A DNA stretch of 64,000 bases, taken from positions 1,736,001 to 1,800,000 of the forward strand of contig VBAC01000001.1 of the NCBI GenBank assembly GCA_005883305.1. The letters run 5' to 3'. Positions 6,478-14,282 of the stretch are shown here, one piece after another (the first letter of the stretch is position 1; each line of letters starts with the position of its first letter). The position numbers were made by a program, and so were the translations under genes. This DNA comes from Alphaproteobacteria bacterium (GTDB lineage: Bacteria; Pseudomonadota; Alphaproteobacteria; Sphingomonadales; Sphingomonadaceae). A model generated the notes under the pieces. It did not search any database. It was not told the origin of the DNA and saw nothing but the letters and a program-made list of their open reading frames with translations.

Positions 6478-9051
6478 CTACCTTGGTTGTCGTGGGAGCT
6501 CGTCCGGTCGAGCGGGCCGAACCGGCGCGTTTGGTTCGTGTACATGCGGCGTGGGCACGGTGCTACCGTCCGAATTGCGATGCGCCCTGCCTTGAACGTC
6601 AACCCTCCGGGTTTCCTGAAAGCCGGACGGATTACGGGGATTCGGCCGATAGGTCGCGGTATTGGTGATTCTTCCATCCGGTCCTCGTCTAAACGTGGAG
6701 TGGGCTCCGGTAGCGTTCGGGTCCGGCCCTAGATGATTGCGCCCCCGACTCTCCAATACAGTTCCTTGCGGCGGCTCGCCGACAAGGCGGCGCGCTCCAT
6801 CGACGATAAGGACTCCGCCGAGATTCACCGCGGCCTCCGCCGCGGGAATTGTCAGCGGAGCGGCTATCCCGTCCGAGGCAACGGTCGCCGCTCCAGCAGC
6901 GCCGCCGCCGCCGCCGCCAACGACGATTCCCAAGAGAATTTCACCGGCACCCATCACCTGATTCAGACGATCCCGCCAGTCTTTTCCGGAAGGGTCTGCT
7001 CTGTCGATCGGATCATTCTCCACATATCCATAGAGATTGATGCCTCCCTCATACCCGATCGGATCGGTCTGCAGGAAGCGGCCGAGCGTCGGCGAGTAGA
7101 CCCTGGCCTTGTAGTAATAGAGGCCGAGCTCGGCGAGCCAGATCTGGCCGGTATACTGGAACCGGCCGGCATTGCTGGCGGCGGGGATGCCGTATTCGTC
7201 GTAGCGGTTGATCTGGATCGCGCCCGCGGCGTTCGAGATGGCGACGATCGAGCCCTGGTGGTCGGGGTGGAAGTAGCGCGGGATGGTGAGCGTCGCGCCG
7301 TCATAGCCGAACACCGGAACGTCGGCGCCCTCCCAGTGGACGTAGCGGGCGGCCATCGCGCCCGTGCCGTCATATTCGGCGACCAAGGCGTCGCCGTCGT
7401 AGAGGAACCGCCGGGTCCCCGCGCCGCTCGTCACCTGCGACAGGCGCCCAAGCGGGTCGTAGCTCAATGTCGCGCCGTTCGAGGCCCCGACCAGCCGGTT
7501 CTCGACATCGTAGACGTAGGTCCCCCCCCCGTCCGAGCTCAAATTGCCGTTGGCGTCGTAGCCGAAGCTCGCGCCGCCCGCGGCCGTATATCGGTTGAGC
7601 CCGTCGGTGGCGTAGGGCCGGGCCACCGCATAATGGCCGGTCCAGGCGTAGAGGTCGTTGTCGCGATTGGCCGAGCGGATCTGGCCGGCGGCATTGTGGA
7701 CGTAGAGCCAGAGCACGTCGGCGGCCCCGCCCGCGCCGTAATAATGGCCGAGGCCGTTCAGCCGCCCGACGCCGTCGCGCGACGTCCAGGTCGAGGCGCC
7801 ATCGCCGCGGCTCTGCCCCGCGGGCAGGCCGTCGGGGCGGTACGAGCTGTAATAGCGCGCGCTGTCGTCCGGCGAGGCGAGGTAGAACGGGCGGCCGAGC
7901 CCGTCGCGCTCGTAGGAGAACCAGGCGCCGTCCGGGTGAGTGATCCGGGTGCGGCCGCCGTTCGGGTCGTAGCGGTAGGCGAGCGTGCGCGCCGTGCCGT
8001 TCGTGTCGTCGGTGGTCGAAGCCAGCCGGCCGAAGCCGTCATAGCTGTTGGCGATCCCCGGCCCCGCCAGGCTGTCGAACCGCGCCGCAATCTGATGGCC
8101 GGCGAGATCGTAGGCATAATGGACGTCGCGGGTCTGGGCTGCGGTCAGCCCCGCGCGCGCGACCTTCAGCGTCATCCGATTGAGCGCATCATAATGGTAG
8201 GTGAGGCTCGATTCGTCGCGCTTGCGTAAGCTGGTTCGGTTGCCGTTCGGGTCGTAGCCATAGGCCTCGTAATCCGCGGCGTTGACGCTTCCGGCGCTCG
8301 CCAGCGCGCTGGCCGGCGTGGCGTCGTCGAACGCGGGCGCGCGGATCGCCGAGGGGAAGGTCCAGCGGTCCTGCCGCCCGTAGCCGTCGTAGCGCAGCTC
8401 GGCCCGGTTGCCGTTGCCGTCGATCACCGTCGTGACCTGGCCGTTAAGGTTATAGTCCCAGGTCGCTTCGGCGCCCTCGTCGGCGGTGCCGACGCCTTCG
8501 CGCAACTGCAGCCGCTGCCCGGCGGCGTCGTAGACGGCGCGGCTGATCCGGTCGGGGCCGTCGGGGCCCGCCGGGCCGGGCGTGCAGGCGGAGGCGGGCG
8601 GCGCGGCGAACGCGGCCGGGTTCATCCGCACCGCCGTGCATTCGAGCCGGCCCATGACGTCGTAGCTGTACTGGGTGAGCGTCCGCACCGCCCCGGCCGC
8701 GCCTTCGCGCAGCTGCTCGCGGGTCTTGCGGCCCATCGCGTCGTAGCTGGTCTCGAGCGTGCGGAAGACGGTGAAGCCGCTCCAGCTCGCCGGCGTCACC
8801 GCCTCGCTCTGCCAGCTCGCGAGCTCGCCGGTCTCGACCCGGATCAGCCGGCCCGCGCCGTCATAGAGGTTGCGCACGGCGGCATGGTGGAGCGTGCCGG
8901 CCCCGTCCGGGTCGGCGGCGATCGTGCCGGTGACACGGCCCATCGCGTCGTAGCGCTGGGCGTTGGTGAAGGGCGATGGCGCCGCCTGCCCCCAGGCGGC
9001 GGCGGGGAGGAGCATGGCGGCCAGCGCCGCGATCAGGCGGGGCGCGCTCAC
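6478..9051 (-). CDS. Rhs toxin, second half of a split Rhs protein, with C-terminal toxin
   Basis: 857 residues from a GTG at 9051 that overlaps the TGA of the upstream Rhs half (GTGA). It has its own signal peptide ([15 protein letters not shown], residues ~7-21), then YD repeats ([20 protein letters not shown] and others) and the Rhs core [20 protein letters not shown]...DPSG ending near residue 689, where Rhs proteins cut themselves. The ~168-residue tip has a glycine/alanine-rich hydrophobic stretch, then [37 protein letters not shown] and [13 protein letters not shown]. This looks like polymorphic toxin type 24, probably a nuclease; the assignment is from memory. An Imm53-type gene follows directly. 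Confidence 0.85.
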   Translation of the reverse strand: MSAPRLIAALAAMLLPAAAWGQAAPSPFTNAQRYDAMGRVTGTIAADPDGAGTLHHAAVRNLYDGAGRLIRVETGELASWQSEAVTPASWSGFTVFRTLETSYDAMGRKTREQLREGAAGAVRTLTQYSYDVMGRLECTAVRMNPAAFAAPPASACTPGPAGPDGPDRISRAVYDAAGQRLQLREGVGTADEGAEATWDYNLNGQVTTVIDGNGNRAELRYDGYGRQDRWTFPSAIRAPAFDDATPASALASAGSVNAADYEAYGYDPNGNRTSLRKRDESSLTYHYDALNRMTLKVARAGLTAAQTRDVHYAYDLAGHQIAARFDSLAGPGIANSYDGFGRLASTTDDTNGTARTLAYRYDPNGGRTRITHPDGAWFSYERDGLGRPFYLASPDDSARYYSSYRPDGLPAGQSRGDGASTWTSRDGVGRLNGLGHYYGAGGAADVLWLYVHNAAGQIRSANRDNDLYAWTGHYAVARPYATDGLNRYTAAGGASFGYDANGNLSSDGGGTYVYDVENRLVGASNGATLSYDPLGRLSQVTSGAGTRRFLYDGDALVAEYDGTGAMAARYVHWEGADVPVFGYDGATLTIPRYFHPDHQGSIVAISNAAGAIQINRYDEYGIPAASNAGRFQYTGQIWLAELGLYYYKARVYSPTLGRFLQTDPIGYEGGINLYGYVENDPIDRADPSGKDWRDRLNQVMGAGEILLGIVVGGGGGGAAGAATVASDGIAAPLTIPAAEAAVNLGGVLIVDGARRLVGEPPQGTVLESRGRNHLGPDPNATGAHSTFRRGPDGRITNTATYRPNPRNPSGFQETRRVDVQGRAHRNSDGSTVPTPHVHEPNAPVRPARPDELPRQPR

Positions 9052-11021
9052 GGGCAGCTCGCCGAATTGGCGTTGGGCTGCGTCTCGCTGATCCGCCGGC
9101 CGCGCGCGTCGTAGCCGTAGCAGGTGCGATGGGTGACGAGGCTGCCCTCGACCTCCGCGGTTACCGCCTGGCCGCGCAGCAGCAGATTGTTGGGGCCGCT
9201 GTCTGGCCCGTAATCGTAGACCGTGCGCACCTCGTCGAGCGGGCCGGCGGCGCAGGGCGCGCCGGTTGCGGCGCTCGTCCGGCAGGCGCTGGTGGCGGTG
9301 CGGACCCAGATCGGCGTCGCGGCCTGCACGTAGCCGCCGGTGCCGTTCGCGATCCAGGCGTAGCGCTGGGCATATTCGTGGCGAGTCTGCGGCCGCGGCG
9401 CGCCGGCGGTCGGCTCCGGCCCCGTCACGCTGAGGAGGCCGCCATGAGTCGCGCTGTAGACATATTCCGTGGTGTTGCCGCGGGCGTCGGTGGCGGTGAC
9501 CGGCCTCGCGCAGATCGCCATCGTCGCCGGCGAGCAATTGTAGGTCGCGGACGTGACGATCGGCGCAAGGCCCACCGAGCCGGCCAGCGGATGCCGCGTG
9601 CTTCGTCCCAACAGGCGCATGGCGAAATCCCACTCGAGGATCGTTTCCCGGCCGTCCGGCTCCGTGAAGGACACCGGCACCGGCATCACCAGGCAGCGGT
9701 TGTGGATATAGGACGGCAGGTTCGCCATCGCGCTCCGTTCGCAATAATCGTAGTTCGTGACCCGCCCCAGAGCGTCGGTGACCTTGGTCGGCCCGGGGGT
9801 GATCTGCCAGACGACCGCGTCCGGAGTTTGCGCATAGGGTCCCGGCGTCGGGTAGAAGCCATATTCGGCACTCACCATATGTCCGGCCGGGTCGACATAT
9901 TGCCCGCCCGCGATCTGCTGGATCTCGCCGTCGACGAGCGGCGAGAGATCGTAGCTGAAGTCATAAGCCGAGTTGTCGGCGAAGCTCTGGTGAACGATCA
10001 CTTCGGTCGGAGGCGTGTCCATCGATGGCCGGACCAGCACCGTGTTCGTCAGCCATGGCGCGGCTTCGCCGGGCCGCGTGAAGGCCATGGTGAAGCCGTT
10101 GGTAAGGGCCGAATAGGCATAGCCCCATATCGCGCCGCCCGCGTCCGTCGCAGCGGCGAGGCGCCGCTCGGTTCCGAACGTCGCATAGGCATAGCTGGCG
10201 CTCGGCGAACCCGCCGGGCATGTCCCGGGAGCGGGCGCCGGAGCGATCGCCAGATTGATGAGGCAGGCGGAGGTCACGAAGTTCGAATCCGCGCCGCTGC
10301 CGTAGTTGAGCTTAAGCGCATAGCCGCGGTTGCTGGTGACCGAGCGCAAATGCGCCGTTCCGGCCGTGGTGGCGGCATCGTAATCGAAGGTGAGGCGGGT
10401 GCCGTCCGCATAAGTGATCGTGGAGACGAAGGCGCAGCCCAAGATCGTCGAGCATTCGCCGGAGGTGCTTCGAAATACGGCGATGGTCCCGTCGTTCGAG
10501 GTGAAGGTAAAGACGCTGCCCGAAGCCGTCAGCGTGGCGAAGCCGCTGCGCGACGTCTGGACGAAGGCGGTCGTTCCGTGGATCTCCTCGAAGGTTTGGG
10601 AGCGGCCGCCGAAATGGACCCGGATTTGCGTGCCGCTCCCGCCGCCCTGGCTGAGATGTTCGATCAGCCGCATGTCCAGAAAGATGTCCAGATTGTGCGA
10701 GAAATTGCCGAAGGGATTGATATGGCCGATGGCGTCGTTGCCAAGGCTGCGGGTCAAGGCGAGGCCGCCTCCCTCGCTGGCCTCGCCGATCGACAGGTCG
10801 GTCTGCGAGAAATCGTATCGGCCGGTGCGCAGGTCGACGCCGGTCGGGCTGACGAGCAACCGCTCGGCGGGGGGCGAGGCCGTGAACGCGGTCGATTCGC
10901 CGCCGCCTTCCGGAACTTCATGCTGCGGCTCGACGCAGCATTGCGCGCGCGCGGGCGCGGCAAGGAACAGAAAGGCGAGCGCGAGACCTGACGCTGCCAT
11001 ATGCAATGCGGACCTGATCAT
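9048..11021 (-). CDS. Rhs/YD-repeat protein, first half of a split Rhs
   Basis: 657 residues with a Sec signal peptide ([14 protein letters not shown], residues ~13-26) and then the N-terminal part of an Rhs shell protein: [19 protein letters not shown], a beta-rich region with paired cysteines, and YD repeats such as [22 protein letters not shown] and [12 protein letters not shown]. It stops at SASCP just where the single-gene Rhs homologue at 14279-18502 continues without a break, and the second half is encoded by the next gene. The two products would have to pair in the periplasm or outside to build one cage. Preceded by a mini-YD gene 49 bp upstream. Confidence 0.85.
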   Translation of the reverse strand: MIRSALHMAASGLALAFLFLAAPARAQCCVEPQHEVPEGGGESTAFTASPPAERLLVSPTGVDLRTGRYDFSQTDLSIGEASEGGGLALTRSLGNDAIGHINPFGNFSHNLDIFLDMRLIEHLSQGGGSGTQIRVHFGGRSQTFEEIHGTTAFVQTSRSGFATLTASGSVFTFTSNDGTIAVFRSTSGECSTILGCAFVSTITYADGTRLTFDYDAATTAGTAHLRSVTSNRGYALKLNYGSGADSNFVTSACLINLAIAPAPAPGTCPAGSPSASYAYATFGTERRLAAATDAGGAIWGYAYSALTNGFTMAFTRPGEAAPWLTNTVLVRPSMDTPPTEVIVHQSFADNSAYDFSYDLSPLVDGEIQQIAGGQYVDPAGHMVSAEYGFYPTPGPYAQTPDAVVWQITPGPTKVTDALGRVTNYDYCERSAMANLPSYIHNRCLVMPVPVSFTEPDGRETILEWDFAMRLLGRSTRHPLAGSVGLAPIVTSATYNCSPATMAICARPVTATDARGNTTEYVYSATHGGLLSVTGPEPTAGAPRPQTRHEYAQRYAWIANGTGGYVQAATPIWVRTATSACRTSAATGAPCAAGPLDEVRTVYDYGPDSGPNNLLLRGQAVTAEVEGSLVTHRTCYGYDARGRRISETQPNANSASCP

Positions 11022-11069
11022 TCTTGCCCCCGAACGGTCGCCAGTCGCGCTACCCGATGCGATTCGCGC

Positions 11070-11294
11070 CTAGGGCGGCGGCGCATTGGGCGAGACGACG
11101 TTGACGTTGGTGCGGTTGTCGGCCTTGTCGTAGGCGTAGCTGGCCGAGACGTTGTTGTTGACCGTGCCGCTGCGCTCGACCTTCACCAGCCGGCCGCGCG
11201 CGTCGTAGGTATAGCTGATCGTCTCCGAAGCGACCGCCGCGGCGGCGATCGCCGCTGTCGCCAAGCCGAGCAGGACTTTGTCTCTGCTTCGCAT
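11070..11294 (-). CDS. Mini-YD protein: exported single YD-repeat pair, copy 1
   Basis: 74 residues from MRSRDKVLLGLA, start fixed by AAAGGGGGCATC before the ATG. A signal peptide (residues ~1-23, ending AAVAS) leaves about 50 residues holding one YD repeat (ISYTYDARGRLVKVER) and a YAYDKADNRTNV segment, ending in SPNAPPP. It is 70/74 identical to the copy at 18557-18781. Each copy is the first gene of an Rhs cassette and is preceded by the same promoter region. Far too short to form an Rhs shell alone; it might seed, cap or chaperone the assembly, but that is speculation. Confidence 0.8.
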   Translation of the reverse strand: MRSRDKVLLGLATAAIAAAAVASETISYTYDARGRLVKVERSGTVNNNVSASYAYDKADNRTNVNVVSPNAPPP

Positions 11295-11373
11295 GATGCC
11301 CCCTTTATGCGGCTCCTCGAGCAGCGGCACGAATAGATCACCAAAGGAGGGCGGTGGAAAGCGGAATTCGTCC

Positions 11374-11427
11374 TTAATCGCTCAGGCATGATACCGCGTA
11401 CAACTGCCGTAGTGGGAATCACGGTAT
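11374..11427 (-). promoter_or_regulatory. Conserved promoter and inverted repeat of Rhs cassette A
   Basis: On the minus strand TTGTAC (11403-11398) and GATTAA (11379-11374) lie 18 bp apart, a plausible -35/-10 pair. Just upstream, 11404-11427 holds an imperfect inverted repeat with GCCGT and ACGGT half-sites. The same arrangement recurs at 18861-18912. The stretch 11428-11577 upstream shows no gene or motif that I can name. Confidence 0.5.
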
Positions 11428-11577
11428 TCATCTGTTCAGAGCGAGCTCCGGGAGCGCGCCGAGCCTGGGTGCGGGCGCCGTGATCAATGCGCAATATGGT
11501 AACGCGCCAGTCCCTGGTTCTCAGCTGGGGCTCGAGGCGCTCCTAAGCACGACCCGTAAGGTAAATTCAGGAAATGA

Positions 11578-11865
11578 CTAGGACACCTTTATGTAGCAAT
11601 AGCCGTGCAGTTTACCGTCTTTGGTGTGTTCTTCCTTATATGAATTAATGTTTATCTGGCAATTATACGTGCTTCCTCCAAGTGCTCGCAATGACGCTTG
11701 GAACTTTGCGCCATTCAAGTCAAGATCATCAGACTCAATATTTCCGTTGACTATTTCCGTACTTTCGCTTTTGAAATTAACTAGGCAAAATGGCGATGGC
11801 GTCTCTATCGTATGGAAACCGTTTGTCCACCCGTTGCCATATATCGGGGTTATTTCGCATTTCAT
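11578..11865 (-). CDS. Putative immunity protein of the orphan toxin tip upstream
   Basis: 95 residues starting MKCEITPIYGNG, 10 bp after the stop of the orphan Rhs toxin tip. The DNA is clearly more AT-rich than the surroundings and rich in Asn, Ser, Thr and Tyr codons (SDDLDLNGAKF, YNCQININSYKEEH), as is common for recently acquired immunity genes. No signal peptide. I do not recognise the family; the immunity role is inferred from position after a toxin tip. Confidence 0.55.
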   Translation of the reverse strand: MKCEITPIYGNGWTNGFHTIETPSPFCLVNFKSESTEIVNGNIESDDLDLNGAKFQASLRALGGSTYNCQININSYKEEHTKDGKLHGYCYIKVS

Positions 11866-11875
11866 TTCCGGTGCC

Positions 11876-12196
11876 CTAACACGGAGGAATGGGTACGGGA
11901 GGACCCACGCTTCCCGGCGGGGTACCCTCAGGGAACTCATATTCGACGCCGCCCCCAGGCTGACCGTTTGCTGGCGTAACCGGATTTGGGCCCTCGACTG
12001 GATGCAGGACATCGACGGATACCGGATAATAAGCATCCGGAACAGTTGCGCGCGGGGGAAGCGCTAGAAGAGCTTGGGCCTGCTGCCCGGTCATGGGCGT
12101 CCCAGACGCAGTCGTGGCAAAGGAGCCGGGTCGAAGCCCCCCGGCAAAATTAGCCGCGTCGGCGGTCGCCGCTGCCGCCGCGGAATTCGTGGTCGG
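11876..12196 (-). pseudogene. Orphan Rhs C-terminal toxin tip (ADP-ribosyltransferase-like?)
   Basis: About 106 codons with no Rhs core and no good start; the frame opens after a TGA at 12197-12199. Visible blocks are GLRPGSFATT, TGQQAQALLALPPRA, YYPVSVDVLHPV and NGQPGGGVEYEFPEGT, ending IPPC. The order Arg, Tyr/Ser, then Glu in a GGGVEYEF strand suggests an ADP-ribosyltransferase-type tip such as the TreTu/TNT-like toxins, but this is recall of a pattern, not a search result. Such silent tips with an adjacent immunity gene are typical of Rhs arrays and can be joined to a core by recombination. Confidence 0.6.
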
Positions 12197-12463
12197 TCAA
12201 TGGGAGTCCGGCGCGCGGTTTGCGTCACCTGAGGGAGGCATTGCGTCCTTGGAATTGCCCGGAATTGCAGACTGCGGATCGCGGCCGCGAAATTTCCTTC
12301 TGAAGGAAAGCCAGCAGAAATATAAAGACATCGAGAGGAACGCCGATACCGCCGCGGACCAAGCTCTTATTCCGGGCATTGTGTAGGACAGCAGTAAATC
12401 GAAAATTATTGTGCCGCAGAAGACAACGGCAAATAATTCTGTTATAGATTCTCGTTTATTCAT
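12197..12463 (-). CDS. Small membrane protein, possible orphan immunity protein
   Basis: 88 residues with two transmembrane helices (ELFAVVFCGTIIFDLLLSY, ~9-27, and WSAAVSAFLSMSLYFCWLSF, ~35-54) and a basic/polar tail. It lies in the Rhs island between an immunity candidate and an orphan toxin tip, and its stop codon is the only thing separating it in frame from that tip. Small two-helix inner-membrane proteins often protect against pore-forming or membrane-targeted toxins. No toxin partner is left immediately upstream. Function is inferred from location only. Confidence 0.5.
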   Translation of the reverse strand: MNKRESITELFAVVFCGTIIFDLLLSYTMPGIRAWSAAVSAFLSMSLYFCWLSFRRKFRGRDPQSAIPGNSKDAMPPSGDANRAPDSH

Positions 12464-12560
12464 TCCTTTGATCCTCACCATCCCAAATAGCACTGCTTGG
12501 CGTAGGATACCACGGCAGCCGCCGCACCGGGCGAGCCAGAGTGCAGCCTAAGTGACGCCG

Positions 12561-12833
12561 TCACCCCGACTTGTCGTCAAGTATTGCTCCTGGAGTTGCA
12601 AATCGGATGAGACCAGCCAGGTTTGCAAGAGATGTGTCAAATCCTTCATTACTATCTCTGGGACAAATCGCCTCGAGCGATACGCAAAATTCTACTTCAA
12701 GTCGCTCGACAAAATCGATGAAATCTTGTCCATAGATGCCCAAATCTTGTGAAACCAACATGTTTGGCATTATTGAAGTTTTACCAGAAAAATACCGAGC
12801 CCATTTCAGCACTGATTTCAGTTCATCGCTCAT
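12561..12833 (-). CDS. Acyl-carrier-like (DUF1493-type) putative immunity protein
   Basis: 90 residues; the ATG at 12833 overlaps the toxin stop as ATGA, better than the ATG four codons earlier. The middle reads SQDLGIYGQDFIDFVERLEVEFCVSL, a helical pattern like DUF1493/acyl-carrier-fold proteins (DLGxxGxD, then an amphipathic helix), though no Ser for phosphopantetheine is present. Proteins of this small helical type occur next to Rhs toxins as immunity proteins. The coupling to the preceding Rhs tip is the main evidence. Lower GC than the core genes. Confidence 0.55.
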   Translation of the reverse strand: MSDELKSVLKWARYFSGKTSIMPNMLVSQDLGIYGQDFIDFVERLEVEFCVSLEAICPRDSNEGFDTSLANLAGLIRFATPGAILDDKSG

Positions 12834-13960
12834 CGGCTCCGACATATCTGCCTTGCTCCAATTTGTTCTCCTACGGCATAGCCCAGAATCGCAGATCCTG
12901 CGTATACGGATGCGATAGAGCCCCCCCTTCCGACTGCCCCCCCCACGCTATTGGTCCCAAAAATTCGAGTGCTCCCCATTCGAAGATTGGGACCAAAGAC
13001 GGATCTAGCGAGTGTCGAGATGAGCGAAGTCCCAGCACCGCCGGGCGTGCCACGTGTATAGGGAAGCAGTCGGGCTCCGGCGCCCAGCAAAGAACTGCCA
13101 GCGGCTGCTCGGCCTATCCCCCCCACAACCCGGTTTTGACATTGCTCTTCCGTCTCAGTTTCTCTTCGAGGCTCTGGCGGACGCAGGTTGGTTTCGGCAA
13201 ACCGATCTAGCATGTTACCCAGCGCATGGGCGACGTCTGCGACGGTCGTAATATTCCAGCAAATTCTTTGCACCCGGAAGAAATTCGCTCCTCCACCGTC
13301 GGAATATTCCTCCCTGCCAACAATATAGGTTAATGTATAACAAGTCTGCTCAAGTCCTGTGGAGTCCACGAAATTTATCGGGTCATTTTGCGTGTACCCA
13401 TAGATATTCATTCCTGCTTCGAACCCGATCGGATCGGTCTGCATGAACCGCCCGAGGTATGGCGAGTAGAGCCGGGCCTTGTAATAATAGACCCCGAGGT
13501 CGGGCATCCAGAGCTGCCCGGTATATTGGAACCGCCCTGAATTGCCCGCCGCGGGGATGCCATATTCGTCGTAGCTGTTGATGGCATAGGCATTGCCGCC
13601 GGCGTCGCTGACGGCGACGATCGAGCCGCGCTCGTCGGCATGGTAATAGCGCCGCGTGCTCGTCCCCGAGCCGTCGTACCAGACCACCGGCTCGTCCATG
13701 CCGGGGCCGGGGACGTAGCGGCGGGTGATGACGTTGCTGGTGTCCAGCTCCGAGATCAGGGTGCCGCCGAGGGAATCGAAGCGCTGGTAATGCCCGCCGC
13801 CGGAATCGGCGTAATAGAGCTGGAGGAACCGCCCGAACGGATCGTAGACGATCAGGGAAGAGGACGGCCCCGCCGACAGGCGATTTTGCGACGTATAGGT
13901 AAAGTTCAACGTCGGCAGGCCCGTCACGGACGACTGCGAAAGACGGCCGAGCGGATCGCA
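12830..13960 (-). pseudogene. Orphan Rhs module: truncated core plus distinct toxin tip
   Basis: The open frame extends up to 14074, but similarity to Rhs begins only at about 13944 (LSQSSVTGLPTLNFTYTSQN). From there the core is nearly identical to the single-gene Rhs at 14915-15480, up to GRFMQTDPIGFEAGMNIYGY. The expected DPxGL self-cleavage box reads DSTGL (~13352-13367). The tip (~173 residues) is unlike the other tips: CYTLTYIVGREEYSD, then ETETEEQCQNRVVGG and long Gly/Ser/Ala-rich hydrophobic runs. Lacking a signal peptide and most of the shell it is probably silent unless recombined onto the upstream Rhs gene. An immunity candidate follows with ATGA overlap. Confidence 0.7.
13390..13944 (-). 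repeat. Long direct repeat of Rhs core, orphan copy
   Basis: About 555 bp almost identical to 14915-15475, same orientation, for example the shared stretch around tggtaatagcgccgcgtgct in both. Recombination between the copies would swap the toxin tip and immunity gene of the functional Rhs for those of the orphan. Confidence 0.75.
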
Positions 13961-14024
13961 GGCGTCGTCGAGCTGCTGCCGCTCGCCAATCGTTTGCCGC
14001 AGGGGTTCTGGACATCGCTCGTCG

Positions 14025-14282
14025 TCAGGAATGAGTGAGCCCCGCAACAAGGCCAAGCATTCCTGAAATTCCACATAAGCAGGTTACCGTTATGCAAAAG
14101 ACGCGCGCAGGCCCTGTCGGCGACAATTTTCGTAAGCTCAGAAATGCCGCGACCGCGGATATCGCAAACAGAGCGGCGGCGCTGAAGAATCCAACGCGAT
14201 TCTGGTCAAACAGGGCGTTTATCAAGCCGAACAAGAGCGCAAAATAAACAACTGCCAGAGAATGTCCTTTGAGAAAGCTCAT
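14025..14282 (-). CDS. Three-helix membrane protein, putative immunity protein of the single-gene Rhs toxin
   Basis: 85 residues with three hydrophobic helices (SLAVVYFALLFGLINALF, GFFSAAALFAISAVAAFLSL and VFCITVTCLCGISGMLGLVA). Its ATG overlaps the Rhs stop codon as ATGA, so it is translated directly after the toxin. An inner-membrane location fits protection against a tip that acts in the membrane; the toxin's C-terminus does contain hydrophobic helices. Family not recognised. Confidence 0.65.
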   Translation of the reverse strand: MSFLKGHSLAVVYFALLFGLINALFDQNRVGFFSAAALFAISAVAAFLSLRKLSPTGPARVFCITVTCLCGISGMLGLVAGLTHS

